Assembly: GCF_007830735.1 (NCBI RefSeq)
Contig: NZ_VLLN01000016.1
Coordinates: 35,112 to 99,111 of the forward strand
Reading direction: 5' to 3'
DNA from: Geobacter argillaceus
Lineage (GTDB): Bacteria > Desulfobacterota > Desulfuromonadia > Geobacterales > DSM-12255
DNA: 64,000 bases
Shown here: in pieces, positions 38,307 through 47,379 of the stretch
Layout of the letters: each line of letters opens with the position of its first letter
How positions within the stretch are numbered: position 1 is the first letter of the stretch
Translations under genes and position numbers: made by a program
Notes under the pieces: generated by a model
What the model was told of the DNA's origin: nothing
Database searches by the model: none
The model's input: the letters and a program-made list of their open reading frames with translations, nothing else

Positions 38307-40145
38307 TCAAACAAGCCCGTGCAACGGCCCACCGGGCGCACCCAGAGCATCAACCCGTCTTTCTACCGCCGGATCATCGATGAGCGGCGGAGCGTGGTGC
38401 GGTTTACAGCGGGCGTCTATCAGCAGCGGCCCGGCGCACCCCCAGTGCTTGCACATCGTGGCGGCCTTGACCCCATAGATATCCGATGCGGGATTGGAGC
38501 GGGTAAAGACCGTCCAAAGAAAGTTGTTGAGACTCCTGGCAACGAACTCGCTATCGTCCACGAGCAGCAACAGGGGAAATCCAGCCAGCCCCCCCTGCCC
38601 GGCAAGAACGGTGCAGAACTCCTCCACCAAAGGATCAGCGGCATTCCTGTCTGCGCTGTTGGCCGAACCGTTCACGGCCAGGATGCCGGGAAGGACCACC
38701 CGCGGCGCGCCGAAGCCTTCCGGCAGCCGGAGATCCGACGGCAGTTCCGCAGCAAGCTTCCGACGAGCCGGGCCGACAGCGGCAATGACCACCTTGGAGC
38801 CGCGGTTCAGACCGCTCCCCGAGTAGTCCAGGGTGTCGATGGTGGTGCTGGTCTGGAAGTGCAGGTCCCGTTGCCAGTCGACCCTCTCCAGCATATGCCG
38901 GAAAAAGGCCGCGATATCGTGAAGATCGGGCGGATTGTCCTCGTGGGCCGCGATGAGGAGGTATTTGGCCAGGGAGAGCTGCCCCTGCCCCAGGATGGCG
39001 TTGGCGATGGTGAGCAGTTCCAGCGGCTCCCGCTCCGCGGCATACGGCACGTACCGCTCGCTGCCGACGGCCAGGAGCAGCGGATGGACGCCGGCAGCAT
39101 CCACGGCGTGCACTCCTCTCACCCCCGGAAGGAGTGTGGGGATAAGGCCGCCGGTCAGTTCATGAATGAAGGCACCGAACGAGGTATCCTCCTGGGGCGG
39201 CCGGCCGACGGTGGTGAAGGGCCAGATGGCGCCCTCCCGGTGATAGACATTCTCGACCCGCAGCACCGGGAAGTCGTGCACCAGGCTGTAGTACCCCAGG
39301 TGGTCGCCGAATGGCCCTTCCGGCAGGGTCTTGTCAAGGTCGATGGTGCCGGTGATGACGAAATCGGCCTCGGCCGGCATGGGGAGTTCCCCTGGCCGGC
39401 AGACCATGGGGAGGCGATGGCCGGCCAGGAGCCCGGCGAACGAGAGTTCCGGCATCCCTTCCGGCAGCGGCATAACCGCTGCGACGCTCATGGCCGGTGG
39501 TCCGCCGACAAAGATGCCGACCTTGAGCGGCGCCTCCCGCTCCAGGGCCTCGGCGTGGTGGACACCGATACCGCGGTGGATCTGGTAGTGAATGCCGATC
39601 TCCCGGTCCTGCTCGTAGCGGTTGCCGGAGAGCTGGACCCGGTACATCCCCAGGTTCGACCGGCGGAAACCGGGCGCAAGCGGGCTCTCGGAATAGACCT
39701 GCGGCAGGGTGATGAAGGCACCGCCGTCATCGGGCCACGACTTCACCTGCGGCAGCTGATCGATGGTGGTCCGGTGTGACAGGATAGGTCCGCGCCCCAC
39801 CGCTTTCGGCAGCAGAGAGAGGGCTGCGGGGAGGGTCGAGACGTAGCGCAGAGGATGCCGCAGCGCCTCGGCCGGGTTGATCTTCAGCGCCACCAGTCGA
39901 TCGATGGTGGCCAGGGTATCGCGAAACAGAAAGCGGGTCCGCTCCAGGGTGCCGAACAGGTTGCCCAGCAGCGGGAAGCTGCTCCCCTTGACGTTGGTGA
40001 AAAGGAGTGCCGGCCCCCCTGCCGCGTAGACCCGCCGCTGGAGCGCACCAGCCTCCAGGTTCGGGTCGACCTCAACCTCTATCCTCGTCAACATGCCATG
40101 TCGTTCCAGGTCAACGACACATTCCCGCAGATTGCGATACCCCAT
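38307..40145 (-). CDS. UbiD-family prenyl-FMN decarboxylase
   Basis: 612 residues. UbiD motifs: the Arg-containing EQDREIGIHYQIHRGIGVHH, acidic ELPMPAEADFVI and the Glu/Asp pair of EGPFGDHLGYYS; the C-terminal VAARSL-type tail ends the fold. The enzyme needs prenylated FMN from UbiX. Close relatives act in menaquinone synthesis by the futalosine route, or on aromatic acids. Start ATG 40145 is preferred over 40151, because AAAGG is six bases upstream of the former and touches the latter. Stands alone on the minus strand. Confidence 0.88.
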   Translation of the reverse strand: MGYRNLRECVVDLERHGMLTRIEVEVDPNLEAGALQRRVYAAGGPALLFTNVKGSSFPLLGNLFGTLERTRFLFRDTLATIDRLVALKINPAEALRHPLRYVSTLPAALSLLPKAVGRGPILSHRTTIDQLPQVKSWPDDGGAFITLPQVYSESPLAPGFRRSNLGMYRVQLSGNRYEQDREIGIHYQIHRGIGVHHAEALEREAPLKVGIFVGGPPAMSVAAVMPLPEGMPELSFAGLLAGHRLPMVCRPGELPMPAEADFVITGTIDLDKTLPEGPFGDHLGYYSLVHDFPVLRVENVYHREGAIWPFTTVGRPPQEDTSFGAFIHELTGGLIPTLLPGVRGVHAVDAAGVHPLLLAVGSERYVPYAAEREPLELLTIANAILGQGQLSLAKYLLIAAHEDNPPDLHDIAAFFRHMLERVDWQRDLHFQTSTTIDTLDYSGSGLNRGSKVVIAAVGPARRKLAAELPSDLRLPEGFGAPRVVLPGILAVNGSANSADRNAADPLVEEFCTVLAGQGGLAGFPLLLLVDDSEFVARSLNNFLWTVFTRSNPASDIYGVKAATMCKHWGCAGPLLIDARCKPHHAPPLIDDPAVERRVDALGAPGGPLHGLV

Positions 40146-40460
40146 AGCCATCCTTTATCCGGCAGAATCGAGACAGCACATTATGTAATGCACTCTTGCG
40201 CCGTCGTCAATATTTAGGGTCTGCCAGGAAGATTAAATAGTCGTTGTTGAGTGTCGAGATTCTTTACACATGGCGCCGCGTAAAAAAAACAATAAACCAG
40301 ACATTTACATAAACATTTCAGCCAATTAAAAGCTAACCAACCTCTCAGCAATCACAATTTGACATTATTTTTTCTATATCGTTCAAAAATCTTTACACTA
40401 TCGCCTCCAAACAAACCGCCCCTTGTCCGTCCATCTGCCCCAAAATGATCAGTAACATAT

Positions 40461-40477
40461 ATTTACAGTGTGTAAAT
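40461..40477. promoter_or_regulatory. Operator-like palindrome
   Basis: ATTTACA-GTG-TGTAAAT is a perfect 7+7 inverted repeat; a further TTTACA follows at 40482. Its size and symmetry suit a dimeric regulator, not identified. Confidence 0.5.
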
Positions 40478-40585
40478 TTTCTTTACATCCCCTGTTTAAC
40501 GTCAGAATTCCACCACGTTCCGAGCAACCAACAATTCAGTTCGTAATCATTCGCATATTTCCACTCAACGCCATCTCAACAATAA

Positions 40586-40600
40586 TGGCACGCTATATGC
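40586..40600 (+). promoter_or_regulatory. Sigma-54-like promoter (distal)
   Basis: TGGCACGCTATATGC has GG and GC separated by exactly 10 bases, the -24/-12 rule, with a full TGGCAC upstream element. Confidence 0.6.
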
Positions 40601-40739
40601 TTGAAGCAGAGCCCCATCATTAACAGACATACATCTAGTTGTCCCAAAACCTATAAAAAACAGCATATTGTAATGTCGACAGCTTTTACACCAAACCACC
40701 ACACCAACACAACATGCTGTATTTGTTTAACATTCAGTT

Positions 40740-40754
40740 TGGCACACATTATGC
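40740..40754 (+). promoter_or_regulatory. Sigma-54-like promoter (proximal)
   Basis: TGGCACACATTATGC again has GG-N10-GC, preceded by TT as in the consensus. About 125 bases upstream of the PEP-CTERM start. Confidence 0.65.
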
Positions 40755-40879
40755 CTAAAATACAAATCAATTGACTACTCATACGTAGCACCATGCAACA
40801 GTTACGCATCAAACCAGAAGAAACTTATGTTTATTTTCCAGTAAGTTGCTGAACCAACACAGAAAAGGGGGATACAAAG

Positions 40880-41659
40880 ATGAAAAGAAAAATCATTCTA
40901 ACCGTACTGGTCGGGATCGCGCTGCTGGTACAAACGTCATTGGCTTCGGCCTTCTACCTGAACCTCAACACCCAGGCCAACAGTATAGCCGATCTGGGTA
41001 CCGCCCTCTCCGTGACGACCGGCACCGTCGTTCTCGACCCCAACAATTTCTCGTCCACCGCCTCGGCTTCCCTCAGTTCCCCGTACGGTACCGCCTTCAG
41101 CATCGACGCCCAGACAGCTCCGAACCTCGCCTATGCCCAGGCATCGGTATACGACCTTAACCACCAATTCGATGCCATCGGCCAGGTTATGAACACCAAC
41201 CCAAACGCCGACCTGACACTCATCGGCACTGACGGAAACGTTTTTGGCAACGCTGCGGCATCGTACAAGCAGTTTTTCACCATAAACGGCGCTGGCACCG
41301 TTCAATACGACGGGTGGTACTCGGTACTGAAAGACATCCAAGACCTGACCGGAGCAAACGAGCCGATCCATGCACGATGGAATGTCCTCTTCACGCTGGG
41401 CAACACGAGGACAGGTCTTTCAACCTCAGCCTCGGACAGCGAAGACTACTTCATCAACGCGTTCTCGTCTGGTCGGGCCGGTGGCGACTTTGTAAAATCA
41501 CTGTATCTCCCCGGTTTTGCCAATGGCGATCAAGGTTATGTCTACGCCTATGCCAGCACCGACGTCGTTCCGGAACCGGGAACCTTTCTGCTCGTCGGGG
41601 TCGGTCTGGCGGGATGCGCTTTATACCGTCGCCGGAACAGTGAGAAAATCCAAGCATGA
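40880..41659 (+). CDS. PEP-CTERM exported protein
   Basis: 259 residues, with GGGGG upstream of ATG 40880. Signal peptide 1-24 (IILTVLVGIALLVQTSLASA). The body is Ser/Thr/Asn/Ala-rich without recognised domains. The C-terminus has the sorting signal VPEPGTFLLVGVGLAG followed by a basic cluster YRRR. Such proteins are processed by an exosortase and delivered to the envelope or matrix. A multicopper oxidase follows 51 bases later. Confidence 0.88.
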   Translation: MKRKIILTVLVGIALLVQTSLASAFYLNLNTQANSIADLGTALSVTTGTVVLDPNNFSSTASASLSSPYGTAFSIDAQTAPNLAYAQASVYDLNHQFDAIGQVMNTNPNADLTLIGTDGNVFGNAAASYKQFFTINGAGTVQYDGWYSVLKDIQDLTGANEPIHARWNVLFTLGNTRTGLSTSASDSEDYFINAFSSGRAGGDFVKSLYLPGFANGDQGYVYAYASTDVVPEPGTFLLVGVGLAGCALYRRRNSEKIQA

Positions 41660-41710
41660 ACTGAGCCTGTCGGAACAATCAGTATAATTTCGAGAAAGGA
41701 GTGAATCGAC

Positions 41711-43885
41711 ATGAAAAAGATAAGCAGACGTAAATTCCTGCAGATCAGCGGCCTGGCAGCGGGGGCATCCATGCTGCCACTTCCGGTGAAGTGGCTCGGA
41801 CGCAACGATGCCTTTGCCTTCTATCAGAGCCCGGCCAACAAGATTCCCCTCTTCAAGACCACCCTGCGCGGTGTAGGCCCCGGGCAAATACCGGTGGCAG
41901 CATCGGACGGGGTAACAGCGACAGGTGCGGCCCATTACTCGATCGACATCAAGCAGTTCCAGGACAGCGGCGTCTGCCCGACCCTCGGCCCGACCAGCCT
42001 GTGGGGATACAACCCGGTCACCCCTCTTGGCGGCGGTAGTCAGCCACAGAAGCACCTTGGCGGAATCATCGTGGCAAAGAAAGGGTCGCCGGTTCAGATC
42101 ACCTTCACCAACAGACTCCCGGCGAATCCGATCATTCCGGTCGACAAGAGCAACTACTTCCCCGATGCCCAGATAAGCGTGAACCGCACATCCACCCACC
42201 TGCACGGTGGGTTCGTGCCGTGGATCAGCGATGGCGGCCCCATGGCCTTCTTCGATCCGAACGGTAACTACGGACCGTCAATCGCCTCTGGCAGTACCAA
42301 CTTCTACAAAATTCTGAATCCCGGGCTCCTGTCGGGCCAAGGAGAGGTGTATTATCCCAACCAGCAGAGCGCCCGGTTGATGTGGTACCACGACCATGCC
42401 CACGACATCACCCGCACCAACGCCTATGCCGGGATCGCCACTGCCTATGTTCTCCGGGACGACTTCGAGGGAAACCTCCGGAACATGGGACTGCCCCCGT
42501 TCATCGAGGACTCGGTCCTGGGAGGGAAGCTGGTCCAGGAACTACCCCTGATATTCCAGGACAAGATCTTTGTCGGGGCAAACATCAACACCTTCGACCC
42601 GACCTGGAAATCGATCGTCGACCCGTCCGCGACGACCCCCGGCAGCCTTTGGTACCCGCACCTCTACGAGCGGAACCGGTGGCGCCGCAGCACCGGCCTC
42701 ACCCCCCCCAACCCCAGCTGCATCCCCGAGATGTTCGGCGACACCATGCTGGTCAACGGCACGGTCTTTCCGGAGACAACCGTCGAAGCTCGCCGCTACC
42801 GGCTGCGGATACTCAACGCCTGCCAAGCCAGATTCATGAACCTGCAGCTCTACGTGGACGACGGCAGCCCGGACGGGATCACCCTGGAAACAAACCCCCT
42901 CAGCCCGAACTTCGGCAACCCGACAAACGCCCCGTTTGTCGATGCAGCCCAGAACCAGCCGGCCGTTCTCCAGATCGGGGCTGAAGGTGGCTTCCTGCCG
43001 AAGCCGGCGCTGGTCCCCACCAACGCTCCGTTCGCCGTCAATCCGGTCACCGGCCTCGCCATGGGGAGCCTCTTCCTGGCGCCGGCCGAACGGGCCGATC
43101 TGATTCTCGACTTCGGCAAGTATTCGGGAAAAAACATCATTCTCTACTCGGACGCCCCGGCTCCGTTCCCTATGGGCGATCCGCGCAACGACTACTTCCC
43201 GAAGTGGAATACGACAGCAAACCCGGTCAACGGACTGACGACCCCGGGGTTTGGCCCCAACACCAGGATACTCATGCGCTTCAAAGTTGTTGCAGCGACC
43301 GGCTCTGACCTGCCCCTGACGATCACCAAAGACACCGACCTGTCGCTCGGTATCGATCCGTTCCTGACACCTCCGGGAGGTACGCCGCGGCGCCTGACCC
43401 TGAACGAGAACTTCGATGCCTGGGGCCGCCTCCAACAGCGGCTCGGTACCGATGCCCTCGCCGTGCGCGGGGCCGGCATGGCGTACATGGATCCCTCCAC
43501 GGAGAACCCGGCAGCAGGCACCACCGAGGTGTGGGAGATCTACAACCTCACCGGCGACACCCACCCGATACACCTGCACCTGGTGAACTTCCAGATCCTC
43601 AACCGCCAACCGTTCGACGCGGCTCAGTACATGGCCGGAACCACCGTCTTCACCGGGCCGGCCATCCCCCCGGACCCGAACGAATCGGGGTGGAAGGAGA
43701 CAGCCCGCATGCATCCGGGAACAGTGACCAGGATACTGATGAGGTTCGACCTTCCCACAACGCCGTTTGCCGTCCCGAACAGTCTCAATCCCATGTTGGG
43801 AACGCCAGGGAAAGAGTACGTCTGGCACTGCCACATCCTGGAGCACGAGGAGCATGACATGATGCGGCCAATGGTCATTACCTGA
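41711..43885 (+). CDS. Tat-exported multicopper oxidase
   Basis: 724 residues. Twin-arginine signal ISRRKFLQISGLAAGASM. Copper ligands in STHLHGGFVPW, MWYHDHAHDITR, THPIHLHLVNF and the type-1/type-3 block WHCHILEHEEHDMM: all four motifs are present, so oxidase activity is expected. Related to CotA/bilirubin oxidases; Geobacter OmpB, needed for Fe(III) oxide use, is also a multicopper protein, but identity with it cannot be claimed. Probably co-transcribed with the PEP-CTERM gene. Confidence 0.93.
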   Translation: MKKISRRKFLQISGLAAGASMLPLPVKWLGRNDAFAFYQSPANKIPLFKTTLRGVGPGQIPVAASDGVTATGAAHYSIDIKQFQDSGVCPTLGPTSLWGYNPVTPLGGGSQPQKHLGGIIVAKKGSPVQITFTNRLPANPIIPVDKSNYFPDAQISVNRTSTHLHGGFVPWISDGGPMAFFDPNGNYGPSIASGSTNFYKILNPGLLSGQGEVYYPNQQSARLMWYHDHAHDITRTNAYAGIATAYVLRDDFEGNLRNMGLPPFIEDSVLGGKLVQELPLIFQDKIFVGANINTFDPTWKSIVDPSATTPGSLWYPHLYERNRWRRSTGLTPPNPSCIPEMFGDTMLVNGTVFPETTVEARRYRLRILNACQARFMNLQLYVDDGSPDGITLETNPLSPNFGNPTNAPFVDAAQNQPAVLQIGAEGGFLPKPALVPTNAPFAVNPVTGLAMGSLFLAPAERADLILDFGKYSGKNIILYSDAPAPFPMGDPRNDYFPKWNTTANPVNGLTTPGFGPNTRILMRFKVVAATGSDLPLTITKDTDLSLGIDPFLTPPGGTPRRLTLNENFDAWGRLQQRLGTDALAVRGAGMAYMDPSTENPAAGTTEVWEIYNLTGDTHPIHLHLVNFQILNRQPFDAAQYMAGTTVFTGPAIPPDPNESGWKETARMHPGTVTRILMRFDLPTTPFAVPNSLNPMLGTPGKEYVWHCHILEHEEHDMMRPMVIT

Positions 43886-43908
43886 GTCTCCGACCGGCTG
43901 AGGTTACT

Positions 43909-43952
43909 GAAACGGGCTCCTCCGACGCTAACGGGGGAGCCCGTTTCGTTTC
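43909..43952 (+). terminator. Terminator after multicopper oxidase
   Basis: GAAACGGGCTCC (43909-43920) pairs exactly with GGAGCCCGTTTC (43936-43947); followed by GTTTCC. Confidence 0.7.
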
Positions 43953-44062
43953 CATACCTATCGCCTCTCTCCCTACCCCACCGATCCGATCATTTTCGGC
44001 CACCGCTTATCATGACCACTCCTCACCCATTTTAAAAACATGGTTTTACACTTAATTAAAAG

Positions 44063-44078
44063 TGGCATCTCCGTTGCA
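44063..44078 (+). promoter_or_regulatory. Sigma-54 promoter of the liv operon
   Basis: TGGCATCTCCGTTGCA fits TGGCAC-N5-TTGCA with GG-N10-GC spacing. The predicted start lies about 60 bases before the substrate-binding protein gene. Confidence 0.75.
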
Positions 44079-44150
44079 TTTCGCATAATATATCGTAACC
44101 TTACTATTAACCTCAGCCAATAAACCACCACACAAAGGAGATCCACACCG

Positions 44151-45311
44151 ATGAAGAACAGGTTGACAGCACTGGCATTGTCGTTATGCGTCGCAACTCC
44201 GGGATTGGCACAGGCGGCAAAGGTGAAATTAGGCTTCGTTAACTCCATAACCGGCCCGGAGGCACCGATCGGCGAGAACCTGACAAACGGCGTCACGCTG
44301 GCCCTTGAAGATCTGAAAAAGAGGGGGATCGACGTGGAGTTGGTGAAGGAGGACGACACCGGCAAGCCGGAAAAATCGATGGCCGCTTTTGAAAAAATGG
44401 CCACTCGCGACAAGGTGGCCGGCGTGGTCGGCCCGTACAGCTCCAAATGCGCCAACGCCGTTGCCAAACTGGCCGAAAAGTACAAGACTCCGCTGCTCAT
44501 CCCGGTGGCCTCAAAAGAGGAGATCACCCGCCAGAACCTGAAGTGGACCTTCCGCTTAAGCGCCACCACCAACGACTACGCCAACATCCTGCTCGACATG
44601 GCCACCTCTCTCGGCAAACCCAAGACCATCGCCATCATCAATGAAAATACCGACTTCGGCACCTCCGGAGCCAGGTCTGCCAAGGCCTTTGCCACAAAGA
44701 GAGGGATCAGCGTCGTGGCCGAGGAGGCTTATTCCCCGGGTTCGCCCGACTATCGCTCGACCCTTTCCAAGATCAAATCCAAGAAACCGGACCTGGTCTT
44801 CATGATCTCCTACGTGGCCGATGCCATCCTGCTGATGCGCCAGTCCCGTGAGATCGGCATCACGCCCCAGGCCTTCCTGGGAGCCGGTGCCGGCTTCTCC
44901 GTTGCCCAGTTCGCCAAGGAGAAAGAGATCTCCAACTATGTCTTCTCCAGCACCCAGTGGACCGGTGACGTGAACTGGCCCGGTGCCAAGGAGTTCAACA
45001 GCCGCTACAAGGCAAAGTTCGGCAAGGAGCCGACCTATCACGCATCCACCGCCTACGCCTCGATGATCATCATGGCCGAGACCGCTGCCAAGGAAGCCGG
45101 CAATCAGGAGAAGATGCGCAACGAACTCAAGACCGGCCACTGGAACGGCATCATGGGAGAGGTGACCTTCCGCGACTATGACGGCTACACCAACCAGAAC
45201 AAGCACCAGATGCTGGTGGAACAGGTCCAGAACGGTGTTCACGAGACTGTGTATCCGACCAAATACACCTCCAAGAAACCGATCTATCCGTTCCCGGGGT
45301 GGAAGAAGTAG
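44151..45311 (+). CDS. livK: Branched-chain amino acid ABC transporter, periplasmic binding protein
   Basis: 386 residues with signal peptide 1-23 (LTALALSLCVATPGLAQA). Type I periplasmic fold: LGFVNSITGPEAPIGENLTNG, GVVGPYSSKCANAVAKLAEK, LIPVASKEEITRQ. Binds Leu/Ile/Val or related amino acids (also short amides in homologues). AAAGGAG precedes the start. First gene of a five-gene transporter operon, behind a sigma-54 promoter, which would tie uptake to nitrogen or other RpoN control. Confidence 0.93.
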   Translation: MKNRLTALALSLCVATPGLAQAAKVKLGFVNSITGPEAPIGENLTNGVTLALEDLKKRGIDVELVKEDDTGKPEKSMAAFEKMATRDKVAGVVGPYSSKCANAVAKLAEKYKTPLLIPVASKEEITRQNLKWTFRLSATTNDYANILLDMATSLGKPKTIAIINENTDFGTSGARSAKAFATKRGISVVAEEAYSPGSPDYRSTLSKIKSKKPDLVFMISYVADAILLMRQSREIGITPQAFLGAGAGFSVAQFAKEKEISNYVFSSTQWTGDVNWPGAKEFNSRYKAKFGKEPTYHASTAYASMIIMAETAAKEAGNQEKMRNELKTGHWNGIMGEVTFRDYDGYTNQNKHQMLVEQVQNGVHETVYPTKYTSKKPIYPFPGWKK

Positions 45312-45330
45312 TCTGCTCCCCACGTTGATA

Positions 45331-45382
45331 AAAGGGGGACGGGGGGGATTTCTTCACGGCAAATCCCCCCGAATCCCCCTTT
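45331..45382. repeat. Inverted-repeat element between livK and livH
   Basis: AAAGGGGGACGGGGGGGATT (45331-45350) is mirrored by AATCCCCCCGAATCCCCCTT (45362-45381). The G/C-run palindrome resembles dispersed intergenic repeats with GGGGGATTT cores. It may act as an mRNA-stabilising or attenuating hairpin between the binding protein and permease genes. Confidence 0.65.
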
Positions 45383-45412
45383 CTCGAAGGGGACCCCAAT
45401 CGGAGCCATTCC

Positions 45413-46279
45413 ATGACCATCTTCCTCCAATCACTCATCAGCGGCATCCTGATCGGCGGCGTCTACGCCCTGATCGGCATCGGCCTGACCATCATCTTCG
45501 GCGTCATGCGGGTGATCAACTTCGCCCATGGCGACCTGCTGATGCTCGGCATGTATGCCACCTACTTCCTGTTCACCCTGTTGGGTGTGGACCCGTTCGT
45601 TTCCATTGTCTTTACCATACCGCTCATGTTTCTCTACGGCGGGGTTCTGCAAAAGGTCTTCATCAACCGGATTCTGAACTCCCTGCCCCAGAACCAGATT
45701 CTCCTCACCATCGGTCTCGGGCTGATCATGAGCAACGCCGTGATGCTGGCATTCACGTCGGACTACAAGATTCTCACCACCTCTTATTCGTCCGGCAGCG
45801 TCGATATCCTGGGGATTTCCGTCTCCCAGCCCCTGGCCATCTCCTTCGCCATCACGGCAGCGATCACCGCCCTCCTCTACTGGTTCCTGCTCAAGACCGA
45901 CACCGGCCAGGCCATCCGCGCCACGGCCCAGGATCGGGAGGCGGCCCAGCTGATGGGTATCAACGTGAACCGGATGTCCATCATCGCCTTCGGCCTCGGC
46001 GCTTCCCTGGCCGGTACTGCCGGGGCGCTGATCTCCCCCACCTACTACATCTTCCCCCAGGTGGGGAGTACCTTCACCCTGAAGGCCTTCGTCATCACCG
46101 TCCTGGGCGGCATGGGGAGCATTGTCGGGGCGACACTGGGGGGTATACTCATCGGCATCGCCGAATCCATCGGTGGCGTCTACCTCGGGTCGGGCTGGAA
46201 AGAGGTGATCGTCTTCGTCCTCTTCCTCCTGGTCCTTCTCTTCAAGCCATCCGGTCTGATGGGCAAGTCCAACGCATAG
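45413..46279 (+). CDS. livH: Branched-chain amino acid ABC transporter permease LivH
   Basis: 288 residues, eight or so hydrophobic helices. Starts LISGILIGGVYALIGIGLT, contains FGVMRVINFAHGDLLMLG and the EAA-like loop RATAQDREAAQLMGIN. Inner-membrane permease, heterodimer with LivM. Confidence 0.95.
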   Translation: MTIFLQSLISGILIGGVYALIGIGLTIIFGVMRVINFAHGDLLMLGMYATYFLFTLLGVDPFVSIVFTIPLMFLYGGVLQKVFINRILNSLPQNQILLTIGLGLIMSNAVMLAFTSDYKILTTSYSSGSVDILGISVSQPLAISFAITAAITALLYWFLLKTDTGQAIRATAQDREAAQLMGINVNRMSIIAFGLGASLAGTAGALISPTYYIFPQVGSTFTLKAFVITVLGGMGSIVGATLGGILIGIAESIGGVYLGSGWKEVIVFVLFLLVLLFKPSGLMGKSNA

Positions 46280-46296
46280 CCGGCGGAGTCGTATCC

Positions 46297-47379
46297 ATGC
46301 GCATATTACCTCAATCACGTGCAAACAACAGCGGGGCCTCGTTGGTCCGGATCGTCCTCACCCTGGCGGTGGTGGCCCTCCTTTTTCTCTTCCCGCGGCT
46401 GGTGGAGAGCACCTATGCCCTCCACATGATGATCCTCATCTTCATCAGCATCATCATGGGGGCCAGCTGGAATATTCTCGGCGGGTATACGGGGCAGTAT
46501 TCGGTGGGACACGCCGCCTATTTCGGGGTCGGCGCCTACACGACCATGATGCTGTTGCAGTTCAGGCAGATCCCACCCTGGTACGGCATGTGGGCCGGCA
46601 TGCTTGCTGCCCTGGCAACGGCGCTGGTCATCGGCACCATCTGCTTCCGGCTGCGGGGCCCCTACTTCGTTCTCGCCTCCATTGCCGTGGCCGAGATCTT
46701 CCGGGTCACCACCCTCAACCTGAAGGATGTCACCAACGGTGCCGAAGGCATTCTGACCACCGAGCTTCCCCCGTTCAAGATCGGCGGGACCGTACTCACC
46801 GATTTCGTCTCAAAGGTGCCGTTCTATTACGCCGGATTGATCTGCGTGCTGCTCATCATCGCCGTTTCCCGGGGGGTGCAACACTCCAAACTCGGCTACT
46901 ACTTCCAGGCCATCCGTGAAGACCAGGACGCGGCCCACTCCCTGGGAATCAACCTGACCGCCTACAAGAACGCGGCCCTCGCCATTTCGGCGGTATTCAC
47001 CTCCCTGGCCGGAAGCCTCTACGCGATTTACGTCGGCTTCATCGACCCGACCACGGTCCTGGCCCTCGACCTGTCGGTGCAGATCGTCCTCATCTGCATC
47101 ATCGGCGGCATCGGCACCATCTACGGACCGGTGATCGGCGCGCTGGTGCTGATTCCGCTTTCCGAGGCACTGCGCAGCAACGTCATTGCCGAAGCTCTCA
47201 TTAAGTCGGGGCTGGTCAGAGCGGAGTCGGGATTCGGCACGTTTCTCACCGAGAACCTCTCCCATGCCCATGTCCTGATCTACGGTATCCTGGTGGTGAT
47301 CGTCATCCTCTATATGCCCGACGGCGTGCTCGGCTTCGTCAACAACCTTGCTGCCAAGCGGAACAGGGGGAATGCCTGA
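46297..47379 (+). CDS. livM: Branched-chain amino acid ABC transporter permease LivM
   Basis: 360 residues from ATG 46297; the frame is open far upstream, but that part shadows livH. Hydrophobic, with NILGGYTGQYSVGHAAYFGV and the coupling loop AIREDQDAAHSLGIN. It ends in a one-base overlap with livG (TGATG), so translation is coupled. Confidence 0.94.
   Translation: MRILPQSRANNSGASLVRIVLTLAVVALLFLFPRLVESTYALHMMILIFISIIMGASWNILGGYTGQYSVGHAAYFGVGAYTTMMLLQFRQIPPWYGMWAGMLAALATALVIGTICFRLRGPYFVLASIAVAEIFRVTTLNLKDVTNGAEGILTTELPPFKIGGTVLTDFVSKVPFYYAGLICVLLIIAVSRGVQHSKLGYYFQAIREDQDAAHSLGINLTAYKNAALAISAVFTSLAGSLYAIYVGFIDPTTVLALDLSVQIVLICIIGGIGTIYGPVIGALVLIPLSEALRSNVIAEALIKSGLVRAESGFGTFLTENLSHAHVLIYGILVVIVILYMPDGVLGFVNNLAAKRNRGNA

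Larger units (their letters stand above)
40152..40879. other. 728-base AT-rich intergenic region
   Basis: No coding frame is credible. It has repeated TTTACA boxes (about 40263, 40306, 40391, 40462, 40482), one of them within a perfect operator-like palindrome, and two sigma-54-like promoters facing the PEP-CTERM gene. The length, promoter density and A/T content mark it as a regulatory region. Confidence 0.7.

Noticed and set aside
38214..39779. 521-codon plus-strand frame opposite the UbiD-family gene
   Set aside because: No domain, no ribosome site, and the minus strand encodes a full UbiD protein.
45178..46296. Upstream extension of the livM frame with Arg/His/Pro-rich sequence
   Set aside because: It overlaps livH entirely in another frame; livM starts at ATG 46297.
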